Translations under genes and position numbers: made by a program
Shown: positions 22,453 through 32,091 of the stretch, piece by piece
Position numbering within the stretch: position 1 is the stretch's first letter
Layout of the letters: every line of letters starts with the position of its first letter
Assembly: GCF_014534745.1 (NCBI RefSeq)
Contig: NZ_JACVVP010000060.1
Location: forward strand, 1 to 44,826
Length of the DNA stretch: 44,826 bases
Source of the DNA: Flammeovirga sp. EKP202
GTDB lineage: Bacteria > Bacteroidota > Bacteroidia > Cytophagales > Flammeovirgaceae
Direction: 5' to 3'
The notes under the pieces: model-generated
Databases searched by the model: none
Told to the model about the DNA's origin: nothing
The model's input: the letters and a program-made list of their open reading frames with translations, nothing else

Positions 22453-24033
22453 TTAGTATCCAGGGTTCTGTTTTACAATTCCGTTTGATAAGTCAATTTG
22501 CGTTTGAGGAATAGGAAAGTACATGTGCTTACTTTCATCCCACAAAGAGCCTTTATCATTTCCGGCATCATAATCAGAATTGTTGTTGAGGTTGTAGTTT
22601 ACAAAATCATTCATGGCTTGCGTCATTCTACCTGTACGTTTCAAGTCATAAAAACGCTCCCCTTCCATTGCTAATTCCAAACGACGTTCATGCAATACGT
22701 CATCCAGAGTGACTGTAGCAATGTTGTGAGAATTATCACCAAATGCTCTTTCTCGAAGTTGGTTGACATAATGAGTAGCAGTAGCTGCACTTCCCACTCT
22801 CACTTCACATTCAGCGGCCATTAAAAGAACATCTGCGTAACGAATTATTTTGTACTGATAAGGATTGATACCATGCCAATCACCTCGAACAGAAGGCTTT
22901 AAAAACATCTTTCTATTCATACGACCTGATGCATTAGAACCATCATTTTCATCCCCTGCAAACGTGTGATATGCAAAACCATCACTGTCAGGATTTCCAT
23001 CTTTATCAATTTTATCCAAATGCTTGATGATTGTCATACCACGTCTTTTATCCCCGTTTTCAAAAGCATTGTCCAAATGAGAAGAAGGACTATTAAAACC
23101 CCATCCATTTACCACACCTCCAAAAAATTCAGGATCATTTTTATTTGATCTTGAACCCGAAACAGTTGGAAATGAAGTACCTAAACGAAACGTAACATCT
23201 CCTGAAGATTGAATCTCAAAAATTGATTCCGTGCTATTTCTCACCGAATTATCCCATAACAATTCTAAGTCTGGAACAAGTGAATAATCACCACTCCCAA
23301 TAACAGCATTGGCTTGAGTTAAAGCCTCTTGATATTTACCTTGATATAAATAGGCCTTCGCCAATAATGCCTGAGCTGTCCCTTTTGTTATTCTTCCTAA
23401 CTCACGTCCATCTTGTGCTCCTCTTGTTGGCAAATGATCTATTGCCTCAACTAAGTCTTGCTCAATGAAGGCCCAAGACTCGGCCTCTGTACTTCTTCCT
23501 AAAAGTGCTTGCTCATCTGATATCTCTCCTGTTAAGGCCGGCTTATCCAATAGAATTACACCTCCAAAATTTCTTACCAAACCAAAATATTGATATGCTC
23601 TTAGTACTTTGGCTTCCGCAATGGCTTGATTTTTAAAATTCTCATCATCATAGGGTGAGTTTGTAGTTTTTTCTATGACGATATTTGCATGAAAAATACC
23701 CTTATAACTGTAAATCCATTCTTGTCCAAGCCACTCATTTTGAGGGGTAATATCAAACTTTGAAAGCAATGTAAAATCTAATTGGTCAGTATAACCATCA
23801 AAGGCATCGTCGGAGCAAATGTCTCCCACAAAACGGAAGAAATCTTTATACCACCAATCGTCTCCACTCAACCAATAATAAGAGGACATCAAGCCCTGCG
23901 TAATTTCAGTCTCGTTATTATAAAAATTATCTAAGTTTTGAACACCTTGACGAGGATTATCTAGGAAATCTGTACAACTTAAGGCCCCAAAAGATAGTGC
24001 TCCTGCTAATATATATGTTGCTAAATTTTTCAT
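22453..24033 (-). CDS. SusD/RagB-family outer-membrane glycan-binding lipoprotein (PUL 2)
   Basis: 526-residue SusD-like surface lipoprotein, partner of the SusC-like protein encoded 24 bp upstream. The lipobox is GALSC with C20. The N-terminal FLDNPRQGV region, TPR-like helices (LRAYQYFGLVRNFGG, TAQALLAKAYLYQGKYQEAL), the IIRYADVLLMAAE block and the C-terminal ERRLELAMEGERFYDLKR and FPIPQTQIDLSNG blocks are all as expected. It is clearly different from the SusD of PUL 1, so the two systems are not a recent duplication. It should bind the PUL 2 oligosaccharide at the cell surface. Confidence 0.94.
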   Translation of the reverse strand: MKNLATYILAGALSFGALSCTDFLDNPRQGVQNLDNFYNNETEITQGLMSSYYWLSGDDWWYKDFFRFVGDICSDDAFDGYTDQLDFTLLSKFDITPQNEWLGQEWIYSYKGIFHANIVIEKTTNSPYDDENFKNQAIAEAKVLRAYQYFGLVRNFGGVILLDKPALTGEISDEQALLGRSTEAESWAFIEQDLVEAIDHLPTRGAQDGRELGRITKGTAQALLAKAYLYQGKYQEALTQANAVIGSGDYSLVPDLELLWDNSVRNSTESIFEIQSSGDVTFRLGTSFPTVSGSRSNKNDPEFFGGVVNGWGFNSPSSHLDNAFENGDKRRGMTIIKHLDKIDKDGNPDSDGFAYHTFAGDENDGSNASGRMNRKMFLKPSVRGDWHGINPYQYKIIRYADVLLMAAECEVRVGSAATATHYVNQLRERAFGDNSHNIATVTLDDVLHERRLELAMEGERFYDLKRTGRMTQAMNDFVNYNLNNNSDYDAGNDKGSLWDESKHMYFPIPQTQIDLSNGIVKQNPGY

Positions 24034-24057
24034 GTCTTAAATTTTTCTAGGTTGAGA

Positions 24058-27000
24058 TTAGAATGTGAAGTTGAGTCCCATCATGTAAGTTCTAGGTGTT
24101 GGGTATTGCCCCCAATCTATTCCTCTTTGTAATAAACCATTTCTACTACCACTTACATCGGGGTCCATACCATCGTACCCTGTGATTGTAAACAAGTTCT
24201 GAGCAGAAGCAAAAATTCTTAGTTTCTCTACTGATTTGATGTTATTGAAAGAATATCCAATCTGAATATTTTGTAATCTTAAATAAGATCCATCTTGTAC
24301 ATATAAACTCGAAAGGCGATGAAAATTGGCCGTTTGACTAGCACCATCCAGTCTCGGATAAAAATTAGTAGAACCTTCTCCTGACCATGACCTGCCTACT
24401 ACACCTGCTTGTACATTTGTATTTCCTAAATCACCAGAATAAGTGAAAGGTGCCATACCATCAATGATATCATTACCGTAAGTTCCTTGCAATGTCATGG
24501 AAATATCAAAACCCTTATAGCCTCCATTGAGTGTTAGACCATACACCAAGTCCGGTTCTGGATTGCCAATATAAACTCTATCAGCCTCCGTAATCTGACC
24601 ATCTCCATTGACGTCACGAAAACGAATATCACCTGGTCTAGCATTCGGTTGAATTAACTGCCCTTCATTTGTTGTATGGCTATTGATGTCTGTTTGATTT
24701 TGGAAGATACCATCATGTACATAGCCAAAGAACCCGCCTACAGTACTTCCCACTTCTGTTTTTGTGAGATTGTTGACACGTTGTGAATTACCTCCCCAAA
24801 GTGCTTCTCCATCATTGGCTAACTTAGTAACTGTAGACCTTGCTTGTGATAAGTTTAATGTTGCACTAAAATACCAGTCTGTTTTCTGAAGGTTGTAAGC
24901 TACGGTAGCATCCCAACCTCTTGTTCTGATACTCCCAACATTCGCCCAGATTTGACCTGGGTGACCAGGATAACCTAAATGTGGAGGTACATTTTTTCTC
25001 ATCAACATGTCTTCTGTATTACGTTCAAAGACATCAAATGACCCCGTTACTTTCCCATTAAGTACCCCAAAGTCAACACCTATATTTTTATCTTCTACTG
25101 TTTCCCATACTAAGTTGCTATTACCAATTACTTCTGGGGCTAATCCTGGTGCTCTTAAACCTTCAGCACCGTATACATAATCGTAGTTTTTAAGCGTTGT
25201 TGTAAAAGCTCCATCATTAATAGCTTGGTTACCAATTGTACCCCATCCTCCTCTAATTTTTAAGTTACTTAACCAAGTAACGGACTCCATAAACTGCTCA
25301 TTTGAGATATTCCAACCTGCAGAAATTGAGGGAAAAGTAGCCCATCTGTTATTATCAGGAAACCTTGAAGAACCATCCATACGGAAGTTGGCTGTCATAT
25401 AATAACGATCATCATAGGCATAAGTGAAACGACCAAAACCAGAAGCTAATGAATTCCATTCTTTTGTACCCCAACCTAAATAACCATCTTGAGCTGCTTC
25501 AGGGTATCTCAAATGTTGAGCATTACTTGGTATATTTCTACCTGAGGCACCTAAAGTTTGATGAACACTTCTTTCCAATGCTCCACCAAGCATCATCGAG
25601 AAGCTATGTCTGTTGATGACTTTCTGATACGTCAAAGTGTTATTCCAAACATAATTACTTCTGATATTTTGCTCACGAACCGCCTCAGTTACATTATTTT
25701 GATCATTTGGCCCTATATTATACGTTGGGGAAAAACGATCCATTCTCCATGTAGTATAATAATAGCCTAGTTGCGTCTTGAATGTTAAACCTCTTAGGAT
25801 ATCATAGTTTAAATAAGTATTCGAGAAAATTTTATTTTGAGTCTCTGAATAATCATTTCTTGCAATCCTACCTGCAATATTTGAGATATCATTTGAAGAA
25901 GGAGCAAAAATACTGTACTCATTTAAACCTGCTCTTTCATCTTCAGGCTTATAAACTGCATCTGTTGGTCTTAATCTTGCGGCATCAAACGGCATTGAAC
26001 CAGGTCCGCTCACTGATGTTGAAGGAGTAAATGATGCACTTTGGCCTATTGTAATTTTATCGTTTAATTTAATATCAACACCAAATCGGCCCGTAAAACG
26101 TTCATAGTCATATCCTTTTAATACACCTTCTTGCGAAAAATAGTTACCACTTACGTTATATCTAACTTTCTCTGAACCACCAGTAATATTTATACTATAA
26201 TCCTGAATAGGAGCCGCTTCATTTTCAATTTCCTTAAACCAATTGGTATTGGATACATTATCAACATATTGGTAAGAAGGAGAAATCAATGCTCTTGCCG
26301 CTTGATACTCTTCTGCATCTGCTATTTGAGGTCTTCTTGCTATATTTTGAATACCTGCAGAAACATCTAAGCTCACTTTCATTGTTCCCTCAGTTCCTTT
26401 GATAGTTGTGATGATAATAACACCATTAGAACCTCTTGAACCATAAATTGATGCAGCTGAGGCATCTTTTAAGACTTGAATGTCAGCAATATCTTTTGGA
26501 GACAAGAAGGTTATATCTGAAACAGGAGCACCATCCACAACATACAAAGGTGTGTTTCCATTTAATGTTGAAATACCACGGATATTGATTGTTGGTGATT
26601 GGCCCGGGGCTGCTCCTGATTGAGATACTTGCACACCACTTATTCTACCTTGTAATGAGGTTACAACATCACCTGTTGATATTTTTCTGAGTTCTTCGCC
26701 GTCAGCAGAGGAAATAGCGGCAGTTAGTTCACTCTTCTTCTGAGTACCATAACCCACAACTACAATCTCTTCTAACTGTTCTGCATCTTCAGATAAATCT
26801 ATATTTAAGGTAGTTTGATTCGTAATTACTATTTCCTGAGAAATATATCCAATATATGAGAATTGAACCACATCCCCTTCTTTCGCCATGAGGGTAAACT
26901 CTCCACTAAAATCTGTAGTTGTACCTAGCGTGGTACCTTTTATTAATACCGTTACACCTATTAACGGTTCTCCACCAGAAGATACTACTCCTGAAATTTG

Positions 27001-27063
27001 TTTTTCTTGTGCAAATAGAGAGATGCTCAAGAACAGACTGATAAATAATAAATAAAATTTCAT
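24058..27063 (-). CDS. SusC/RagA-family TonB-dependent glycan transporter (PUL 2)
   Basis: 1001-residue TonB-dependent outer-membrane transporter. Signal peptide about 1-18 (SLFAQ), carboxypeptidase-regulatory-like domain about 22-100, EEIVVVGYGTQKK at about 97-109, plug domain about 110-225 (GRISGVQVSQSG, PLYVVDGAPVSD, VLKDASAASIYGSRGSNGVI), barrel to a terminal aromatic residue (GLNFTF). The gene lies 74 bp after the SusE/F-like gene with a small hairpin in the gap, and 24 bp before susD. The complex with SusD imports oligosaccharides released outside the cell. Confidence 0.95.
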   Translation of the reverse strand: MKFYLLFISLFLSISLFAQEKQISGVVSSGGEPLIGVTVLIKGTTLGTTTDFSGEFTLMAKEGDVVQFSYIGYISQEIVITNQTTLNIDLSEDAEQLEEIVVVGYGTQKKSELTAAISSADGEELRKISTGDVVTSLQGRISGVQVSQSGAAPGQSPTINIRGISTLNGNTPLYVVDGAPVSDITFLSPKDIADIQVLKDASAASIYGSRGSNGVIIITTIKGTEGTMKVSLDVSAGIQNIARRPQIADAEEYQAARALISPSYQYVDNVSNTNWFKEIENEAAPIQDYSINITGGSEKVRYNVSGNYFSQEGVLKGYDYERFTGRFGVDIKLNDKITIGQSASFTPSTSVSGPGSMPFDAARLRPTDAVYKPEDERAGLNEYSIFAPSSNDISNIAGRIARNDYSETQNKIFSNTYLNYDILRGLTFKTQLGYYYTTWRMDRFSPTYNIGPNDQNNVTEAVREQNIRSNYVWNNTLTYQKVINRHSFSMMLGGALERSVHQTLGASGRNIPSNAQHLRYPEAAQDGYLGWGTKEWNSLASGFGRFTYAYDDRYYMTANFRMDGSSRFPDNNRWATFPSISAGWNISNEQFMESVTWLSNLKIRGGWGTIGNQAINDGAFTTTLKNYDYVYGAEGLRAPGLAPEVIGNSNLVWETVEDKNIGVDFGVLNGKVTGSFDVFERNTEDMLMRKNVPPHLGYPGHPGQIWANVGSIRTRGWDATVAYNLQKTDWYFSATLNLSQARSTVTKLANDGEALWGGNSQRVNNLTKTEVGSTVGGFFGYVHDGIFQNQTDINSHTTNEGQLIQPNARPGDIRFRDVNGDGQITEADRVYIGNPEPDLVYGLTLNGGYKGFDISMTLQGTYGNDIIDGMAPFTYSGDLGNTNVQAGVVGRSWSGEGSTNFYPRLDGASQTANFHRLSSLYVQDGSYLRLQNIQIGYSFNNIKSVEKLRIFASAQNLFTITGYDGMDPDVSGSRNGLLQRGIDWGQYPTPRTYMMGLNFTF

Positions 27064-27090
27064 TTCAAAAACGATTGAGAGTTGAAAATA

Positions 27091-27121
27091 TAGATGAAGA
27101 AGCAGGCTGATTCTCCATCTA
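27091..27121 (-). promoter_or_regulatory. Intercistronic hairpin susE/F-like to susC
   Basis: Arms 27091-27101 and 27111-27121 pair over 11 positions around a 9-nt loop. The only plus-strand mismatch (A-C) is a G-U pair in the minus-strand RNA. It sits in the middle of the 74-bp gap, about 16 nt past the SusE/F-like stop and 28 nt before the susC start codon, where it could influence decay or susC translation. Confidence 0.5.
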
Positions 27122-27137
27122 CTAAATATTCATTTTC

Positions 27138-28622
27138 TTATTGTACTTCGGTTACAGTACAAGTGAGGTTATTTTTATTGAATGTGATGGTGTAAGTACC
27201 CGCATTTTCAAAGACCAGGGGTTGAGAGCTATCTCCATTAAGCATAACGACAGATGGATCCGCACCTTTTGATTCCCAACCAAAGTTATCGGGTGACCAA
27301 CCTTTTTGCCCTACGAATTTCATTTCAGCCCCTTCTTCAATTTGAAGATTGTCATATCTGTACACCCCATCCTCTATTGTTTGCATAGGAATACCATTTG
27401 AAGGATTCCAATTTTGATCATAATCCGTAAAACCACTTCCTACGATATACATCTCAGCTACCACCTGTTTCGTCACCTTGACAGTTTCAGCATAGAAATC
27501 TACTTCAATCACATACTCACCGGCACCGTCTACATAAGTCGCATAAGGAGTATTGTCTACCGCATAATAATCATCAGCTGAATTGATATTAACAGGGGGA
27601 GTCAATGCCCATACATCTTCACCGGTTGGATCGTTTACACCTTCTAAACCGTAGTTAAGCGGATTATACCCTTCTTCTTGACCTACAAACTTAAAATGCA
27701 CCCCTTGTCCATTTCCGTCATCGTTTTTTAAGTTAAATGTGCCCTTAAAAACTCCGTTTCCTTCATTGGACAATTTATTGGACTCTGAAATTGTTTCTGC
27801 TGAAGGTTCATACCAAGCTAGGTCATTTAACCCTTCAATACCCCTAGAAATGAGGTAAAGGTGCTCAGGTAATTCTATAGCAGGTGGAGCAACATCTCCT
27901 ACTTTTGTTACTGTACAAATCAGTTGATTTTTATCAAATTCTATATCGTAATATCCTGTTTCAGCAAAAACTAATGGTTGAGAGTCATCTCCATTTTTCA
28001 TTGTAACAGAAGGGTCAGTACCTTTCGTAACCCAACCAAAATTATCGGGTGACCAACCTTTTTGCCCTACAAACTTCATTTCAGCATCTGCATTGATCTG
28101 AATGTTTTTCTTGATATAAACTCCTGCTTCAACCGCTGTCATCTCAATACCATCTGAAGGATTCCAATTTTGGGAATATTGAGGATAACCATGTCCTACA
28201 ATGTACATCTCACCGGCACCAGGTATTGTTGGATTTCCTGAGGCTTTTGTCACTACTTTCTGTTGAGAAGTAGTGGTGTTTCCACCTATACTCGTAGCCG
28301 TGATTTCAATAGTTACAGATTCTTCCGATTCCATTGGTACAACAAAACGGTAGTTTAAATCAAACGCTGTAGGTGACCCCTCTTCCTCTAGAATAATTAT
28401 TTTATCAAGGCTCCAATTAGGTTGATGAATACGAATAGATTTAATTCCTAATTCATGAGTAATATTAGCTTGAATTTGCACCCCTTCTCCTCTAAAGGCT
28501 TCAACTTGCTCTTCTAATTGAATATTAGGTTTTGTAGGGTCGTTAATTTCATCTTCCTTACAAGATTGTACTGATAATAATATCATCAATCCTAGTAAGT
28601 AATAGTACAGTCTAGTAATCAT
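27138..28622 (-). CDS. SusE/SusF-like glycan-binding lipoprotein with duplicated module
   Basis: 494-residue surface lipoprotein; lipobox SVQSC with C21. After a SusE-type N-terminal Ig-like domain (about 30-128) come three carbohydrate-binding-like modules: A (138-242), a divergent middle one (253-385) and B (389-494). Modules A and B are close copies that share EMYIVG, QNWNPS, EMKFVGQKGWSPDNFGW, DPSV and a CTVT terminus, with conserved W153/W190/W197 and W405/W442/W449 as candidate sugar-stacking residues. By analogy with SusE and SusF it would hold the glycan at the surface. It is the first gene of the operon, before susC; SusE/F genes normally follow susD. It reads divergently from the interrupted HTCS. 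Confidence 0.85.
   Translation of the reverse strand: MITRLYYYLLGLMILLSVQSCKEDEINDPTKPNIQLEEQVEAFRGEGVQIQANITHELGIKSIRIHQPNWSLDKIIILEEEGSPTAFDLNYRFVVPMESEESVTIEITATSIGGNTTTSQQKVVTKASGNPTIPGAGEMYIVGHGYPQYSQNWNPSDGIEMTAVEAGVYIKKNIQINADAEMKFVGQKGWSPDNFGWVTKGTDPSVTMKNGDDSQPLVFAETGYYDIEFDKNQLICTVTKVGDVAPPAIELPEHLYLISRGIEGLNDLAWYEPSAETISESNKLSNEGNGVFKGTFNLKNDDGNGQGVHFKFVGQEEGYNPLNYGLEGVNDPTGEDVWALTPPVNINSADDYYAVDNTPYATYVDGAGEYVIEVDFYAETVKVTKQVVAEMYIVGSGFTDYDQNWNPSNGIPMQTIEDGVYRYDNLQIEEGAEMKFVGQKGWSPDNFGWESKGADPSVVMLNGDSSQPLVFENAGTYTITFNKNNLTCTVTEVQ
27141..28211 (-). repeat. Intragenic duplication in the SusE/F-like gene
   Basis: Segments 27897-28211 and 27141-27458 encode modules A and B and are strongly similar in DNA, notably around 27285-27330 and 28035-28082, where nearly every base agrees. 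The intervening module (about 27468-27866) is not a close copy. The likeness is much higher than for the flanking domains, which points to a relatively recent duplication or to gene conversion. Confidence 0.75.
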
Positions 28623-28947
28623 TATTATTTCATACTTTTAGTTAAACAAACAGTAAAGAGCTCTTTAATCTTTCCGATAACAAATATGAAACATAACCTA
28701 CCACAAGTAGGGTCTAATTAGTAATTTTATAAAGGGGTCTGATCATTCACCTTTTGAATTGAAAGTTGTATTTCAATGGTCAAATCAACTTAAAAAGGGT
28801 GTGAAAATAAATTAAAATACTGATTTACAACTTATTAATTAAAAATACAGTTTTACTAATTTACCCCTCCCCCCTTTAATGATAAATTAAGTGTTATTTT
28901 TACATATCGAGAAACTATTTTGTCCATTAAGCTTATTATTACCTTCC
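28623..28947. other. Divergent control region of PUL 2
   Basis: 325 bp between the SusE/F-like gene (minus) and the HTCS gene (plus), AT-rich, with a pyrimidine tract (TTACCCCTCCCCCC, 28861-28874) shortly before the HTCS start. Both promoters should lie here. I found no full TTTG-N19-TAnnTTTG match on either strand and no clear dyad, so no site is assigned. Confidence 0.45.
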
Positions 28948-31900
28948 ATGAACCTAATTTACTACAGATTTTTAATGCTCTATTTTATCTTATTTTCAAG
29001 AATAATATGTGATATTCAAGCACAGCATAAAGTTTTAAACTATACTACTATCGATGGCCTTTCTCACAACACCATTTATGAAATCACGCAAGACAAAAAT
29101 GGGTTGATTTGGATGGGTACAGAAAGTGGTTTAAGTAATTTTGATGGGCAGCATTTCAACACCACATTATCCACTTACAGAGATCAATTACCTTCACATT
29201 TTGTAACCTGTGTAACAAAAGACCATACCGATAAATTATGGATTGGAACTACTAAAGGTTTAAGGAGGATGAATCAAAAATTACATCTCTTGGAAAGCCC
29301 TATAAAAGAGTTAGAAAATAAAAGTATCTCTGACATTAAAAGTTTAGTCAACGGTCAATTCTTAGTTTCTGTAAATGGTTTTGGATTATACATTATAAAT
29401 GAAAATTATCAGGTAAGTGAACATTGGCATAAAGCAAGCGAAAACTATCCATTATCCTCCAATTTGATAGAAACTATTTTTATCGATAAAAAGTCTGGTT
29501 TGATTTGGGTCGGGACCAAAGATGCCGGTATTGACTTGATCAACCTTTCCAATCATTATACGACTTCATTTCCAATTGGTATTGGGCTGAATCAAATTCC
29601 CTCTCAAAGGGTCTACAATTTTACTCAGAGTAAAAATGGAGATGTTTGGGTAGGTACGAAAAAGGGACTTTGTAAATATGATTTCAAGCAGAAAACTATT
29701 AGTAGAATCGACCTAGATGTAATTTCAAATACATCAATTCTTTCTGTGCATGTTGACCAAGAAGATAACCTCTGGATTGGTACAGAATTAAATGGTCTGT
29801 GGAAGATGAAGGAAGGAAAAAATACTGTTTTAGAACCAGTCCATATTTCCGATAGAAATATATCAGTACGAGCCATTTATGAAGATCATCAACAAAATAT
29901 ATGGATTGGAAGTCAGAGAAATGGTCTATTCTTATTGAAAAGTCAATATCATACATTCCAACTTCTCAACAAAGAACAATTAAAAAGTGATATTGTCTGG
30001 GGAATTCTTATTGATGGTCAAAAAGTATGGGCTGGAACGGATGGAGCAGGAATCACGGTTTATAATTTAGATAACAAAACCACTAAACAATATCAGCATC
30101 AACCCTCAGATCCAACTTCTCTTTCTGATAATAGCATACTCTCTGCATTGAAAGATAGTAAAGGGCGTTATTGGTTTGGCACTTATGATGGAGGGGTTAA
30201 TCTTTATCAGAAAGACACGGATTCATTTTTTCGAATGGATCAAAATAGAGGGTTAATTGTAAACGATGTACGCTGTTTTCATGAAGATAAAAATGGTACA
30301 ATATGGGTAGGCACCAACAGAGGAGGTTTACATTATTTTGATGAAAATCAAGAAGCAATGATATCCATCGATGCAACAAAGACCATGGATATTAGAAGTA
30401 TTGCCTCTAGGAATAATCTTCTTTGGTTAGGTACTTTTGATGATGGGGGAATTTACACCTATGATGTTATTCATCGTCAACTCGAAAAGTTCACTTTACC
30501 AATTAATATTGAAATAATATTTGACCTCGTTTTTGATCAAAAAGAAGACATTTTATGGATAGGAACTTACGATAAAGGACTTCTTGCATATCACTTCAAA
30601 GAACAAAGACTAGAAGAGTTTAAACAGCATAAAGATCTACATTCTAATATTATTCATGCTATTCAGCAAGACTTAAGCGGTAAATTATGGCTTACTTCTA
30701 ATCATGGAATTATTGCTTTTGATCACCAGCATAATATTGTAAATCAACATTCAATAGAAGAGGGTATTCAGCCTTCGGATTATATGGATAGATCTAAGGC
30801 AATAAGTAAAGATGGTACTATCTTTTTTGGAGGAGCAAGTGGTTTGAATTTCTTTTCACCCTCGGATATAACACCTCAAACCTACTCTCCTAACATTATA
30901 ATTACAGAACTTAATATACTTAATGAAAGGGTAGTCCCAAATGATAAACATGGGGTATTGGTAGAGAGCATTTCAGAAACAGATGAGCTTGTTTTAAAGT
31001 TCAATCAAAACCAATTTTCAATCAAGTATCAAGGCGTAGATTATAAACACCCTGAAGCTTTAATGTACAAATATTACCTCAATGGGTGGGATAAAGAGTG
31101 GAATAATGTAGGAAAAAATAATGTTGCCAGTTTCAGTAATCTCGCTCCGGGAGAATATAATTTATTGATATCAACAAAAGTAACTGGAGGTCCATGGAGT
31201 ACTCCACATGTCATTTCCATCACTATTTCACCTCCAATATGGAATACATGGTGGGCAAAATTGATTTATATTTCCATTTTGTGCTTTGCTTTTTTCATAT
31301 GGAAACGATTTATCGACAACAGAGCAAAAAGCAAATCAGAACTCTCTCTTCAAGTACAAAAAGCCAAAATGCACCAAGAAAACATAGAGGTTTATCAAGA
31401 TATAATTCATGAATTAAACACCCCCATCAATCAATTATTAATGCCTTTAGAAAACATGATTCATGATAAAAGTAATACAAGCATCAAATTGAAGAGGCAA
31501 CTGCAAATGCTTTATTTTAATGCTTCCAAAATACACAATATACTTCGATTTATACTCTCGAATAAGACTCAAGAAGAGAAAGATCTAAGTCTTGAAGTAT
31601 ACCAATACAACCTCTGTACTTTTTTGCAGAACTTTCAGGAATCTTTCCAACTTCAAATACAACAACGAAATATAAAATTTGAGCTAAAAGTACCAGAAGA
31701 AAATATCTCTGGTTGGTTTGATATCGAAAAAATTGAAACTGTAATGCACTTTTTATTCCTCTCCGTCATTCAAAATGATGCGGAAGGAGATAGTATAATG
31801 ATTATTCTTCATGCTTTTAACAGAGATGTAAAAAAGGTTTGTCAAATTGATATACACCTTCTTGATCAAGGTTCAAAGAGTAAAAAAATTAATCTACAGA

Positions 31901-32091
31901 AAAGAAAAACTACTCTGATTGGAATTCCTATGAGTAAGGTCTATTTAGAAAAACATAAAGGCCTACTTTCTTTACCTTATCAAGAACAAGATTATATCCA
32001 ATTACAGTTTCCAATAGATAAAGAAAGCTATGAGACTTCAGAAATTAAAATGGACATGGAAGAAAGTAGAATTCATTTCATCAATACATAA
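28948..32091 (+). CDS. HTCS sensor-kinase part, degenerate kinase, ends at in-frame TAA
   Basis: 1047 residues of an HTCS. A GTG start at 28891 is possible, but ATG 28948 directly begins a signal peptide (ends near DIQAQ), so I prefer it. About a dozen recognisable Reg_prop blades (LWIGTTKGL, VWAGTDGAGI, IWVGTNRGGL and others), Y_Y_Y (about 700-765) and one membrane segment (about 768-788) follow. H821 in HELNTP survives in the HisKA region. The HATPase-like region (about 920-1025) lacks the N-box asparagine pattern and the glycine-rich boxes, where DQGSKSKK stands for DxGxG, so ATP binding is doubtful. TAA at 32089-32091 stops translation before the receiver, which continues in the same frame. 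It should be the regulator of the divergent PUL 2; whether it still works is open. Confidence 0.88.
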   Translation: MNLIYYRFLMLYFILFSRIICDIQAQHKVLNYTTIDGLSHNTIYEITQDKNGLIWMGTESGLSNFDGQHFNTTLSTYRDQLPSHFVTCVTKDHTDKLWIGTTKGLRRMNQKLHLLESPIKELENKSISDIKSLVNGQFLVSVNGFGLYIINENYQVSEHWHKASENYPLSSNLIETIFIDKKSGLIWVGTKDAGIDLINLSNHYTTSFPIGIGLNQIPSQRVYNFTQSKNGDVWVGTKKGLCKYDFKQKTISRIDLDVISNTSILSVHVDQEDNLWIGTELNGLWKMKEGKNTVLEPVHISDRNISVRAIYEDHQQNIWIGSQRNGLFLLKSQYHTFQLLNKEQLKSDIVWGILIDGQKVWAGTDGAGITVYNLDNKTTKQYQHQPSDPTSLSDNSILSALKDSKGRYWFGTYDGGVNLYQKDTDSFFRMDQNRGLIVNDVRCFHEDKNGTIWVGTNRGGLHYFDENQEAMISIDATKTMDIRSIASRNNLLWLGTFDDGGIYTYDVIHRQLEKFTLPINIEIIFDLVFDQKEDILWIGTYDKGLLAYHFKEQRLEEFKQHKDLHSNIIHAIQQDLSGKLWLTSNHGIIAFDHQHNIVNQHSIEEGIQPSDYMDRSKAISKDGTIFFGGASGLNFFSPSDITPQTYSPNIIITELNILNERVVPNDKHGVLVESISETDELVLKFNQNQFSIKYQGVDYKHPEALMYKYYLNGWDKEWNNVGKNNVASFSNLAPGEYNLLISTKVTGGPWSTPHVISITISPPIWNTWWAKLIYISILCFAFFIWKRFIDNRAKSKSELSLQVQKAKMHQENIEVYQDIIHELNTPINQLLMPLENMIHDKSNTSIKLKRQLQMLYFNASKIHNILRFILSNKTQEEKDLSLEVYQYNLCTFLQNFQESFQLQIQQRNIKFELKVPEENISGWFDIEKIETVMHFLFLSVIQNDAEGDSIMIILHAFNRDVKKVCQIDIHLLDQGSKSKKINLQKRKTTLIGIPMSKVYLEKHKGLLSLPYQEQDYIQLQFPIDKESYETSEIKMDMEESRIHFINT

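Noticed and set aside
28861-28947. GTG start at 28891 for the HTCS gene
   Set aside because: It adds 19 residues ahead of a complete signal peptide that starts at ATG 28948.
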